DNA of 64,000 bases from Methylobacteriaceae bacterium (GTDB lineage: Bacteria > Pseudomonadota > Alphaproteobacteria > Rhizobiales > Beijerinckiaceae). Positions within the stretch are counted from its first letter, which is position 1, and every line of letters begins with the position of its first letter. This document shows positions 1 to 7,666 of the stretch, piece after piece. The stretch is from the NCBI GenBank assembly GCA_947444195.1, contig CANEZL010000018.1:1-64000 (forward strand), read 5' to 3'. A model generated the notes under the pieces. The model was not told the DNA's origin. It saw nothing but the letters and a program-made list of their open reading frames with translations, and searched no databases. The translations under genes and the position numbers were made by a program.

Positions 1-143
1 ACGTGGCGGCCCTGGCGGATGCCGCCGGGGAGACGGGGGCGGCCGCCGCCCAGGTCCTGGCCTCGGCCTCCGAACTGTCGCGCCAGTCCGAGCATCTCGG
101 CGGCGAGGTCGCCCGCTTCCTCGCCACCGTCCGCGCCGCCTGA
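1..143 (+). CDS. Methyl-accepting chemotaxis protein, C-terminal fragment
   Basis: Only the last 46 codons are inside the window, in the frame ending with TGA at 141-143. The residues are an Ala/Glu/Ser-rich helix (ETGAAAAQVL, ASELSRQSEHL, EVARFLATVRAA), the pattern of the end of the cytoplasmic signalling coiled coil of alphaproteobacterial chemoreceptors. Such proteins relay ligand binding to CheA and CheW. The sensor part lies to the left, so ligand and membrane topology cannot be read. The assignment rests on this short tail only; another coiled-coil signalling protein is possible. Confidence 0.55.
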   Translation, partial: VAALADAAGETGAAAAQVLASASELSRQSEHLGGEVARFLATVRAA

Positions 144-267
144 CGGCGCGCCCCGGGGCCCGGGAGCGGACCACGGGCGCGGGCGGGGCGATTGACCCCG
201 GCCCGCGCCTGCCGCACGGACGGGGTTCCTGGCCGGTCCGCCGGCGCGATCCCGAGAAGCCGGTCCC

Positions 268-1203
268 ATGGATCCCGGAGCCGCCGCGGGCGGCCGCACC
301 GACACAGCCGCCGACACGGCCATCGGCGTCACCCTGTTCCGGCCGGGGCCGGACCAGATCGCGGCCCTGCTCGCCCGGGCGCGCGGCGGCCCCGGGCCGG
401 TCCTCGCCTTCGAGAACGGGGGGCTGCCCCCGGGGGCGGGGGCGGCGCTGGCGCAGGCCGGCATCACCCTGCTCTCGGCGGGGCGCAACGTGGGCATCGC
501 CGCCGCCCTCAACGGGCTGGCCGAGGCCGCCGCGGCGCGGGGCGCCCGCCGCCTCCTCCTCCTCGATCAGGACGCCGTGCCCGCCCCCGGGATGGAGGCG
601 CGGCTCGGCGCCGCCCTGGACCGGCTCGCGGCGGCCGGCCTGCCCGCCGCCGTGGTCGGCCCGGCCCCCGTCGCGGGCGCCGGCCACAAGGCCCCCGCCT
701 ATCCCCCCTGGAAGGGGGCGTCCGCCCGCGACAGCCTCATCCCCGTCGCCTTCCTCGCCACCTCGGGCTCCCTGGTGGACCTCGCCGCCTTCGCGGCGGT
801 GGGCCCGTTCCGGGCGGACTACTTCATCGACGCGGTGGATCTCGAATGGTGCTTCCGCGCCTGGGCGCGGGGCTTCGGCTGCTGGATGGAGGCCGAGACC
901 CACCTCGCCCACCATGTGGGCTCGGGCACCATCGCCGGGCCCCTCGGCCTCGCCATGCCGCGCCAGCCCCTGTTCCGCATGGCGACCTACCTGCGCAACA
1001 CCGCCTACGGCCTGCGCCTGCCCCACCTGCCGATGGGCTGGAAGCTGCGGCAGGCGGCCTACCTGCCGGTCCAGGCCGGGCTGTACTGGGCGGATTCCGG
1101 GTTCGCCCGCCCCGTCCTCCTGCGCCTCGTCGAGGCCGTGCGGGACGGGCTCGCCGGCCGGCTCGGGCCGCCGCGCGACCTGCCGGGGGCGGACCAGCCG
1201 TGA
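268..1203 (+). CDS. Family 2 glycosyltransferase, rhamnosyltransferase-like
   Basis: A 311-residue protein with the GT-A fold features of family 2 glycosyltransferases, which move a sugar from a nucleotide donor to a glycan or lipid acceptor at the inner face of the membrane. Visible signs are the N-terminal strand-and-helix sugar-nucleotide region, an acidic motif LLLDQDAVP near residue 95 that would bind the metal, and DAVDLEWCFRAWARGFG near residue 192, which matches the acceptor-side ED-x-D region of rhamnosyltransferases of the RfbF type. The ATG at 268 has only a weak ribosome site (GAGAAG). The next gene is a second glycosyltransferase starting 10 bp after this stop, so the two probably act on the same surface polysaccharide. 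Confidence 0.85.
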   Translation: MDPGAAAGGRTDTAADTAIGVTLFRPGPDQIAALLARARGGPGPVLAFENGGLPPGAGAALAQAGITLLSAGRNVGIAAALNGLAEAAAARGARRLLLLDQDAVPAPGMEARLGAALDRLAAAGLPAAVVGPAPVAGAGHKAPAYPPWKGASARDSLIPVAFLATSGSLVDLAAFAAVGPFRADYFIDAVDLEWCFRAWARGFGCWMEAETHLAHHVGSGTIAGPLGLAMPRQPLFRMATYLRNTAYGLRLPHLPMGWKLRQAAYLPVQAGLYWADSGFARPVLLRLVEAVRDGLAGRLGPPRDLPGADQP

Positions 1204-1213
1204 ACACCCTGCC

Positions 1214-2176
1214 ATGAGCACGCCTGTCATGAGCGCCCCCGCCCTCGACGTGGTGATCGTCAACTGGAACGGCGGCGCGCTCCTGCGCGCCTGCCTCGCG
1301 AGCCTCGCCGCCGCGCAGGCCGCCCTCGGCGACGGGCTCGCCCTGCGGGTGGTCGTGGTCGACAACGGCTCCACGGACGGCTCCGCCGACGCCCTGCCGG
1401 CCGTGGCGGCGGGCCCGCTCGTGATCCGCGCGGGCGCGAATCTCGGCTTCGCCCGCGCCTGCAACCGCGGCGCCGCGGCGGGCTCGGCCGAGGCGATCCT
1501 GTTCCTCAACCCCGACACCCGGGTCGAGGCCGCTTCGCTCCGCACGGCCCATGCCGCTCTCTTCGCCGAGGCCGAGACCGGCATCGTCGGCGCCCGGCAG
1601 CTCGCGGCGGACGGGGGCACCGAGCGCAGCTGCGCCCGGGCGCCGAGCCCCGCGAGCCTCCTCGGCCAGGCGCTGGCCCTCGACCGGCTCGGCCTCGTGC
1701 CGACGCATTTCATGACCGAGTGGGACCATGCCGAGGACCGCGCCGTCGATCAGGTGATGGGCGCCTTCCTGATGATCCGCCGCCCGCTCTTCGCGCGGCT
1801 TTCCGGCTTCGACACCCGCTTCTTCGTCTACTACGAGGACGTGGACCTCTGCCTGCGGGCCCGGCGGCTGGGCTTTGCCGTGCGGCACGTGGCGGGCGCG
1901 GTGATCGGCCACGAGGGACAGGGCACCACGCGGCAGGCCCGGGCGCAGCGCCTGTTCTACATCCTGCGCGCCGGTGTGCAGTACGCGGGCAAGCACCACG
2001 GGCCGGCCACGGCTCTGGCGCTCCTGGCGGCCTGCTTCCTGGCGCAGCTCCCGCTGCGCCTCGCGCAGGGCCTGCTCCGCCGGTCGCCGCGGGAGATCGC
2101 CGAGGTGCTGCGGGCGGGCGGCCTGCTCCTGCGCGCGGCGCCCGGCCTCGTGCGCGCGGTGCTGCGGAAGGCCTGA
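1214..2176 (+). CDS. Family 2 glycosyltransferase, WbbL/rhamnosyltransferase-like
   Basis: A 320-residue protein beginning with the classic family 2 strand VVIVNWNGG, then VVDNGSTDGSADAL (nucleotide binding), LFLNPDTRVE (the DxD metal site) and GFDTRFFVYYEDVDLCLRARRLGF (the ED-x-D acceptor region). This order is typical of WbbL-type rhamnosyltransferases. The C-terminal 70 residues are hydrophobic or basic and may hold the enzyme at the membrane. ATG 1214 and ATG 1229 are both possible; 1214 was chosen because it sits 10 bp behind the upstream glycosyltransferase. The pair forms a short operon for an extracellular or lipid-linked glycan; the specific sugar cannot be told. Confidence 0.85.
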   Translation: MSTPVMSAPALDVVIVNWNGGALLRACLASLAAAQAALGDGLALRVVVVDNGSTDGSADALPAVAAGPLVIRAGANLGFARACNRGAAAGSAEAILFLNPDTRVEAASLRTAHAALFAEAETGIVGARQLAADGGTERSCARAPSPASLLGQALALDRLGLVPTHFMTEWDHAEDRAVDQVMGAFLMIRRPLFARLSGFDTRFFVYYEDVDLCLRARRLGFAVRHVAGAVIGHEGQGTTRQARAQRLFYILRAGVQYAGKHHGPATALALLAACFLAQLPLRLAQGLLRRSPREIAEVLRAGGLLLRAAPGLVRAVLRKA

Positions 2177-2238
2177 GCCCCCCGCGCGCACGTTTCGCCC
2201 GGCGCCGCGTTGACGGGGTCAGCGGATGGAGGCGCAGG

Positions 2239-2517
2239 ATGCACGCGACGAGACTGTTCCATGCCGGCCCGGACGGCACCCTCTGGTCCCTGGAACGGGC
2301 GGACGGGCAGGTCCGCGTGCTCAGGGCACGGGGCGGCGAGGCCGAGGGACTCGATCTCGCCGCCTTCCTCGGCGGGGACCCGGCCGCCCCCGAACGGCGC
2401 GCCTTCCACGACCTCGTGGCCACGCTGATCGAGGCGCAGGCTCCGGCCGTGGGCGGGGCGCCCCCCGAGGCGGGAGCCGCCGCCGCCGAGCCCTCGCCGG
2501 GGGAGGAGGTGGCGTGA
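2239..2517 (+). CDS. Small hypothetical protein
   Basis: A 92-residue protein that I do not recognise. It starts at ATG 2239 behind GGAGGCGCAGG, a good ribosome site. The first 65 residues have mixed composition (MHATRLFHAGPDGTLWSLER) and look folded; the last 27 are Ala/Pro/Glu-rich and probably disordered. There is no signal peptide or membrane segment. It lies 62 bp after the glycosyltransferase pair in the same direction. No function is proposed. Confidence 0.6.
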   Translation: MHATRLFHAGPDGTLWSLERADGQVRVLRARGGEAEGLDLAAFLGGDPAAPERRAFHDLVATLIEAQAPAVGGAPPEAGAAAAEPSPGEEVA

Positions 2518-2782
2518 GAGCCCGCCGGGATCGGCCGAACAAGCCTGACCGCGCGGCGGCGGTGCAGAGGGCTCCTCGCCGGTCCGCCCTCTCGCATCCG
2601 AGCAGGTCGTTCCGGCGATCGGGGGCGCCCGCACGGGTCCCGCAAGAGCTCGATATCGCTGGGCCGGCGCGGTCCGGCTCGATATATCTTCGGCCCCGTA
2701 GGATCGATCGACGCGGTCTGCATCGAGAGACGCGCGCCGCCGTGTTTCGAACGGGCCAGCGGATCGAGGGGGCGAGGCCGCA

Positions 2783-3607
2783 ATGATCCGTGCATCCGAC
2801 CTCAAGGCATCGGCGGCGCTCTGTGCGGCCCTCGTGTTCATCGCGACCGGAGATTGCCGAATGGTTCGAGCGCAGGACGGCGAGACCGCGCGCAGCATCG
2901 CGCCCACGGGCGTGCTGCGCGCCGCGATCAATTACGGGAACATCGTCCTGGCCCAGCGGGGGCCGGACGGAGAGCCGGCCGGGATCTCAGCCGATCTGGC
3001 GCGCGAACTCGGCCGCCGGCTCGATGTTCCGGTATCGTTCACGACCTACGACACGGCCGGCAAGGTCGTCGACGCGTTGGCGGGCCCGGCAACCTGGGAC
3101 GTGGCCTTCCTGGCCATCGACCCGAAGCGGGCCCGGACGATCGCCTTCACCCCGCCTTACGTGATCATCGAGGGGGCGTACATGGTCCCGAGGGAGTCCC
3201 CGCTCCGGGAGAACGCCGAGGTCGATCGGCCCGGGGTGAGGATCGCGGTCGGCCGGAACACGGCCTATGATCTCTATCTGGAGCGCGCCCTCACGTCGGC
3301 CGAGCGCGTCTTCGCGCCGACCTCTCAAGCGGCCCTGGACCTGTTTCGACGGGATCGGCTGGACGTGGTCGCCTCGGTCAGGCAACCGCTGGAGATCTAC
3401 GCACGCGACCACGCGGACGTGCGCGTCCTTCCCGGGCGCTTCATGGTCATCGAGCAGGCCGTCGCGGTACCGAGGGGACGAGACCGGGCGTCGGCCTATC
3501 TGGATCGCTTCATCGAAGAGATGAAGGCCTCCGGCTTCGTGGCGGACGCGCTGGCGCGCAGCGGTCAACGCGATGCCACCGTCGCGCCGAGGTCGGAACG
3601 CCCATAG
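2783..3607 (+). CDS. Family 3 extracellular solute-binding protein (amino-acid type)
   Basis: A 274-residue protein with an N-terminal hydrophobic export signal (ASAALCAALVFIATG), so it should be periplasmic. The body follows bacterial solute-binding family 3: GVLRAAINYGNIVLAQ opens the first lobe, then GEPAGISADLARELGRRL, WDVAFLAIDPKRARTIAFTPPY and VRIAVGRNTAYDLYLERAL. Proteins of this kind pass amino acids or small organic acids to an ABC importer. No permease or ATPase gene is adjacent, so it is an orphan here and may instead serve a distant transporter or a sensor. Base composition is slightly less GC-rich than in the neighbouring genes. Confidence 0.75.
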   Translation: MIRASDLKASAALCAALVFIATGDCRMVRAQDGETARSIAPTGVLRAAINYGNIVLAQRGPDGEPAGISADLARELGRRLDVPVSFTTYDTAGKVVDALAGPATWDVAFLAIDPKRARTIAFTPPYVIIEGAYMVPRESPLRENAEVDRPGVRIAVGRNTAYDLYLERALTSAERVFAPTSQAALDLFRRDRLDVVASVRQPLEIYARDHADVRVLPGRFMVIEQAVAVPRGRDRASAYLDRFIEEMKASGFVADALARSGQRDATVAPRSERP

Positions 3608-3643
3608 GGACGGCTTCCCCGCGCCGCGCGCGGACCGGGGCCG

Positions 3644-3659
3644 GCAGGCTCCGGCCTGC
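3644..3659. terminator. Possible short terminator hairpin between convergent genes
   Basis: GCAGGC, a TCCG loop and GCCTGC form a 6-bp perfect stem between the solute-binding gene and the convergent ClpP-like gene. There is no T run, so it is only a weak candidate. Confidence 0.3.
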
Positions 3660-3767
3660 GCGGACCAGTCCGCCCGCGCGGCAGGCCTTCCCTGGAACGG
3701 ACGAGCCGCCCTCGTTCGAGCCCGGTCGCGCAGGAGCGCCGCGTTCGACGGCCGCTGGCCGAACGCC

Positions 3768-4337
3768 CTACAGCACCGCCTCGATCAACCCGAGTTCCTG
3801 CGCCTCCTGCGCCTCGATGTACCAGTTCTCCGGGGCGCGCCGCAGCACCTCCTCCATCGTCACCCGCGAGCCGCGGATCAGGTTGGCGAAGCCCTCGTTC
3901 TGGATCGCGATCGAGCACGCGATCTCGTGGAGCGCGGCCTTCACGGTGGCGATGCAGGTGGTGAGCGGGCCGCTGATGCGCAGGTCCTTGTTCATCTTGC
4001 GCTCGTGGATCATCAGCCGCGTGCCGCGGGTGAGGTAGCGGTTCTCCGTGGCGAAGAAGCTCATGAAGGTGGTGCCGGCCGAGTAGATCGCCGCCTTGCC
4101 GAGGAAGACGAAGCGGCGGCCCGGGTCGATCTCGCTGAGGAAGCGGATGTCCTCGCCCATCATCCGGGCCACCTCGGGGTCGCCGCCGAGCGTCGTCAGC
4201 TCCACCACCACGAGATCGCGGTCGCGGGCCCCGTCGAGCTGGCGCCGGAAATCCCGGTACATGTCGTGGTCGACCGGGCCCGAGAGCAGGATCGCGGGCG
4301 TGCGGAAATCGGCGGGGGTGAGGGGCGTCGTGTCCAT
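3768..4337 (-). CDS. ClpP-like serine protease (peptidase S14 family), possibly weakly active
   Basis: A 189-residue protein with the ClpP fold pattern: VVVELTTLGGDP aligns with the substrate-groove GG of ClpP, IYSAGTTF places Ser86 as S-x-G in the nucleophile position, and MIHERKM provides His111. At the third catalytic position, where ClpP has Asp in D-R-F, this protein has Asn171 (APENWYIEAQEAQELGLIEAVL region). It is therefore either a divergent ClpP paralogue or an inactive partner subunit. No clpX or other unfoldase is nearby. It lies just upstream of ynfA in the same direction but with a 52-bp gap. The alignment was made by hand. Confidence 0.7.
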   Translation of the reverse strand: MDTTPLTPADFRTPAILLSGPVDHDMYRDFRRQLDGARDRDLVVVELTTLGGDPEVARMMGEDIRFLSEIDPGRRFVFLGKAAIYSAGTTFMSFFATENRYLTRGTRLMIHERKMNKDLRISGPLTTCIATVKAALHEIACSIAIQNEGFANLIRGSRVTMEEVLRRAPENWYIEAQEAQELGLIEAVL

Positions 4338-4389
4338 GCGGTCCGGCAGGTGAGGTGTCGCGTCTCCGGGCCGAACCGCCCTGCCCCGC

Positions 4390-4716
4390 TCAGGTTCCGC
4401 GGGGACCGAGCAGGATCAGGCCGGCGCCCGCCAGCGCCACCGCGCCCCCCGCGATGTCCCAGCGGTCGGGCCGGTGGCCCTCCGCGAGCCAGAGCCAGAG
4501 CAGCGAGGCCGCGATGTAGACGCCGCCATAGGCGGCGTAGGCCCGGCCCGCCGCCCCCGCCTCCACCCGCGTCAGCAGCCACGCGAACAGGGCGAGGCTC
4601 GCGAGCCCCGGCAGGATCCACAGCGCCGAGCGGCCGAGGCGCAGCCAGGCCCAGAAGGCGAAGCAGCCGGCGATCTCCGCGAGCGCCGCGGCGCAGTAGG
4701 CGGACAGGGTGATCAA
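4390..4716 (-). CDS. ynfA: YnfA family small membrane protein
   Basis: A 108-residue, four-helix inner-membrane protein. The order [58 protein letters not shown] and a final hydrophobic helix match the YnfA/UPF0060 family closely, including its usual length of about 108 residues. The family is related to small multidrug resistance transporters, but its substrate is not firmly established. It is transcribed away from the CorC-like gene, with about 135 bp between the starts. Confidence 0.9.
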   Translation of the reverse strand: MITLSAYCAAALAEIAGCFAFWAWLRLGRSALWILPGLASLALFAWLLTRVEAGAAGRAYAAYGGVYIAASLLWLWLAEGHRPDRWDIAGGAVALAGAGLILLGPRGT

Positions 4717-4851
4717 GGCGGGGCTCCCGATGCCGTGCGGGCCCTGCCCTTAGCAGGAATGACCCCGTCCGCGCCCGCCCCGGAGCCGCGATCGCGCCCG
4801 CGCCTCTGGCCGCCCGCCCCGCTTCCGGCTAGACAGCCTGCGCATCCGCCG

Positions 4852-6174
4852 ATGGAGACGACGATTCCCGACGACTTGGGGGCGACGGCCCTGGGCCTCT
4901 TCGCCGTGCTCGCCCTGGTATTCGCCAACGGCTTCTTCGTGGCGGCCGAGTTCGCCCTGGTCGCGGTGCGCCGCAGCCGCGTCAGCGAACTCGTCTCCGA
5001 GGGGCGCACCAACGCCACGGCCCTCATGCGGGCCACAGACCAGCTCGACGCGCACCTGGCCGCGACGCAGCTCGGCATCACCATCTCCTCCCTGGCGCTC
5101 GGCTGGGTCGGCGAGCCGGCCCTCGCCCACCTCGTCGAGCCGGCCCTCGCCTGGCTGCCGGGGACGCTGCCGGGGATCGGCGCCCACACCATCGCGGTGG
5201 CGATCTCCTTCATCCTGATCACCGCGCTGCACATCGTGCTGGGCGAGCTCGCGCCCAAGAGCCTCGCCCTCCAGCGCAGCGAGCGCACGGCCCTCGCCAT
5301 CGTGCGGCCGCTCTCCCTGTTCCTGTTCGTGTTCCGGCCCGCGATCATCGTGCTCAACGGGCTCGGCAACGGCATCCTGCGCCTGTGCGGGCTCCAGCCC
5401 GGCCACGGCGAGGGCGCCCAGCACTCCACCGCCGAGCTGAACCTGCTCGTGGAGGCGAGCCGCCAGGCGGGCCTGCTGCAGGAGGCGCAGCAGGACGCGG
5501 TGGAGCGCATCTTCTCCCTCAACGACCGCCGCATCCGCGAGGTGATGACCCCGCGCCCCGACATCGAGTGGATCGACGCCGAGGAGGAGCGCGAGCCGAT
5601 GCTCAAGGCGGTGCGCGCCTGCAACCACGCCCAGATCGTGGTGAGCCGCGGCACCGTCGACGAGGTGGTCGGCGTGCTGCGCAAGCAGGACCTCCTCGAC
5701 CAGATGCTCGACGGGCGGCCCATCGACATCGCCGCGGTCACCCGCGAGCCCATCGTCGTGCACGAGGCGATGTCGGTGCTGGCCGTGCTGGAGACCTTTC
5801 AGAAGAAGCCCGTGCAGATGGCCATCGTCGTGGACGAGTACGGCAGCCTGGAGGGCATCGTCACGCCCACCGACCTCCTGGAGGCGATCGCGGGCGACAT
5901 CCCCGAGGTCGGCGACGAGCCCTCCGTGGTGGAGCGCGAGGACGGCTCGCTCCTCATCGACGGCATGATGACGGCGGAGGAGGCCTTCGACCGCCTGGGC
6001 TTCGCCGAGCGGCCCGAGATGGACGACTTCACCACGCTCGCGGGCTTCGTGATCGTGCGCCTCGGCCACATCCCCGCCGAGGGCGACTATGTCGAGGCGC
6101 AGGGCTGGCGCCTGGAGGTCGTCGACATGGACGGCCGGCGGATCGACAAGATCCTGGCCACGCCGGTCCCGTGA
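4852..6174 (+). CDS. CorC/CNNM-family membrane protein with CBS pair (hemolysin family)
   Basis: A 440-residue protein. Residues about 5-200 form the DUF21/CNNM membrane domain (LGLFAVLALVFANGFFVAAEFALVAVRRSRV, with ELAPKSLAL further on). Residues about 215-345 are the paired CBS domains (EVMTPRPDIEWID, VVDEYGSLEGIVTPTDLLEAI), and the last 80 residues are the CorC_HlyC transporter-associated domain. These proteins are tied to Mg2+/Co2+ homeostasis; the older name hemolysin is misleading. ATG 4852 was chosen because it precedes the first membrane helix; ATG 4759 in the same frame would add 31 residues of low complexity. The stop overlaps the next gene's GTG by 4 bp. Confidence 0.88.
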   Translation: METTIPDDLGATALGLFAVLALVFANGFFVAAEFALVAVRRSRVSELVSEGRTNATALMRATDQLDAHLAATQLGITISSLALGWVGEPALAHLVEPALAWLPGTLPGIGAHTIAVAISFILITALHIVLGELAPKSLALQRSERTALAIVRPLSLFLFVFRPAIIVLNGLGNGILRLCGLQPGHGEGAQHSTAELNLLVEASRQAGLLQEAQQDAVERIFSLNDRRIREVMTPRPDIEWIDAEEEREPMLKAVRACNHAQIVVSRGTVDEVVGVLRKQDLLDQMLDGRPIDIAAVTREPIVVHEAMSVLAVLETFQKKPVQMAIVVDEYGSLEGIVTPTDLLEAIAGDIPEVGDEPSVVEREDGSLLIDGMMTAEEAFDRLGFAERPEMDDFTTLAGFVIVRLGHIPAEGDYVEAQGWRLEVVDMDGRRIDKILATPVP

Positions 6175-7529
6175 CGCCCACCGGGCCGCGCCCGACCCCG
6201 CGCCCGACCCTTCGGGAGGCCCTGCCCGTCTGGGCGCGGGTGGCCGCGCTCTCCTTCGGCGGCCCGGCCGGCCAGATCGCGGTGATGCACCGCATCCTGG
6301 TGGAGGAGCGGCGCTGGATCTCCGAGGCGCGCTTCCTGCACGCCCTGAACTTCTGCACCCTGCTGCCCGGCCCCGAGGCGCAGCAGCTCGCCACCTATAT
6401 CGGCTGGCTGATGCACGGCCCCCGCGGCGGCCTCCTGGCGGGGGGGCTGTTCGTCCTGCCCGGTCTCGTCGCCATCATGGGGCTCAGCGTCGTCTACGTG
6501 CTGCACGGCCAGACGGGGCCGGTGGCGGGCCTGTTCTTCGGCCTGAAGGCCGCCGTGCTCGCGATCGTGGCCGAGGCGGTGCTCCGCATCGGGCGCCGGG
6601 CCCTGCGCGGGCCGGTGCAGGTCGCCCTGGCGGGCGCCTCCTTCGGCGCCCTCTTCCTGTTCGCCGCCCCCTTCCCGGCGATCGTGCTCGCCGCCGGCCT
6701 GATCGGCTGGTGGGGGGCCCGGGCGGGCCTGCCCGACTTCCGGCCCGGGGCGGCGGGGCATGGTGGGGCGGGGCATGGCGGGGCGACGCACGGCCTCGAC
6801 GACGCGGTCCCGGTCGGCCCGGCCGGGCACCGGCAGGCCCTGCGCATGCTGGCGATCTGGGGGGCGCTCTGGCTCGTGCCGGTGGCGCTCGTCGTGGCCC
6901 TGCGCGGGCCCGAGGACGTGTTCGCGCGGATCGCGCTGTTCTTCTCGCAGATGGCCGCGGTGAGCTTCGGGGGCGCCTACGCGGTGCTCACCTACGTGGC
7001 CCAGCAGGCGGTCGAGCATTACGGCTGGCTGAAGCCCGGGGAGATGCTCGACGGGCTCGGCCTCGCCGAGACCACCCCCGGCCCCCTCATCATGGTCACG
7101 CAGTTCGTGGGCTTCCTGGCCGCCTACCGGGATCCCGGCGGGCTGCCCGCGCTCCTCGCCGGCATCCTGGGCGGGCTTCTCACCACCTGGGTCACCTTCG
7201 CCCCCTGCTTCCTTTGGATCTTCGTGGGCGCCCCCTACGTCGAGGCCCTGCGCGGCAACCGGGCGCTGGCCGGGGCGCTCGCCGCGATCACCGCCGCGGT
7301 GGTCGGCGTGATCCTGAACCTCGCCGTGTGGTTCGCCCTGCACACGCTCTTCGCCGCGCAGCGGACGCTGGCGCTCGGGCCCCTCGTCCTCGACCTGCCC
7401 GTCCCGGAGAGCCTCGACCCGCTGGCCCTGCTCCTCGCCCTCGCGGCGCTCGCCGCGGTGTTCGTGGCCCGGCTCGGCCCGGTCCCGGTGCTCGCCGGCG
7501 CGGCCCTGGCCGGGCTGGTCCTGCGCTGA
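6171..7529 (+). CDS. chrA: Chromate transporter, two-domain ChrA family
   Basis: A 452-residue inner-membrane protein with two homologous halves, as in long-form ChrA. The first half begins LSFGGPAGQIAVMHRILVEERRWI and has FCTLLPGPEAQQLATYIGW; the second repeats it as AVSFGGAYAVLTYVAQQAVEHYGWL with GLAETTPGPLIMVTQFVGF. ChrA exports chromate as a sulphate analogue. GTG 6171 overlaps the upstream stop in GTGA, so translation is likely coupled to the CorC-like gene. The linker between the halves holds a duplicated 15-bp unit that gives a Gly/His-rich stretch (GHGGAGHGGATHG). Confidence 0.9.
   Translation: MTPTGPRPTPRPTLREALPVWARVAALSFGGPAGQIAVMHRILVEERRWISEARFLHALNFCTLLPGPEAQQLATYIGWLMHGPRGGLLAGGLFVLPGLVAIMGLSVVYVLHGQTGPVAGLFFGLKAAVLAIVAEAVLRIGRRALRGPVQVALAGASFGALFLFAAPFPAIVLAAGLIGWWGARAGLPDFRPGAAGHGGAGHGGATHGLDDAVPVGPAGHRQALRMLAIWGALWLVPVALVVALRGPEDVFARIALFFSQMAAVSFGGAYAVLTYVAQQAVEHYGWLKPGEMLDGLGLAETTPGPLIMVTQFVGFLAAYRDPGGLPALLAGILGGLLTTWVTFAPCFLWIFVGAPYVEALRGNRALAGALAAITAAVVGVILNLAVWFALHTLFAAQRTLALGPLVLDLPVPESLDPLALLLALAALAAVFVARLGPVPVLAGAALAGLVLR
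6755..6784. repeat. 15-bp tandem duplication in the chrA linker
   Basis: Two adjacent copies of GGGGCATGGYGGGGC (6755-6769 and 6770-6784) differ at one base. They encode GHGGA twice, in the hydrophilic linker between the two homologous halves of ChrA. Confidence 0.8.
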
Positions 7530-7572
7530 GCTCTCCCTCGGTCCCTTGCCGGAGCCCCTTGCCGGAGCCCGC

Positions 7573-7609
7573 CCCGTCGCCCCCGGCGCGGGCCGCCCGG
7601 GGCGACGGG
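7573..7609 (+). terminator. Hairpin terminator after chrA
   Basis: An 11-bp perfect stem CCCGTCGCCCC / GGGGCGACGGG (7573-7583 and 7599-7609) encloses a 15-base GC-rich loop, about 45 bp after the chrA stop. There is no T tract, as is common in genomes of this composition. Confidence 0.55.
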
Positions 7610-7666
7610 CGACCCGCCGGAGCGTATACAATCTATTCGATTCGCTTTGTCTCGGAGGTGAATGTC

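Noticed and set aside
824..2191. Long minus-strand reading frame of 455 codons over the glycosyltransferase genes
   Set aside because: It is the antisense shadow of two clear glycosyltransferase genes; its product is Arg/Gly/Ala-rich with no recognisable domain. The high GC content opens such frames throughout the window.
4852..6174. Annotation as a hemolysin
   Set aside because: The DUF21-CBS-CorC_HlyC plan is that of metal-homeostasis proteins; the hemolysin name comes from an old single case.
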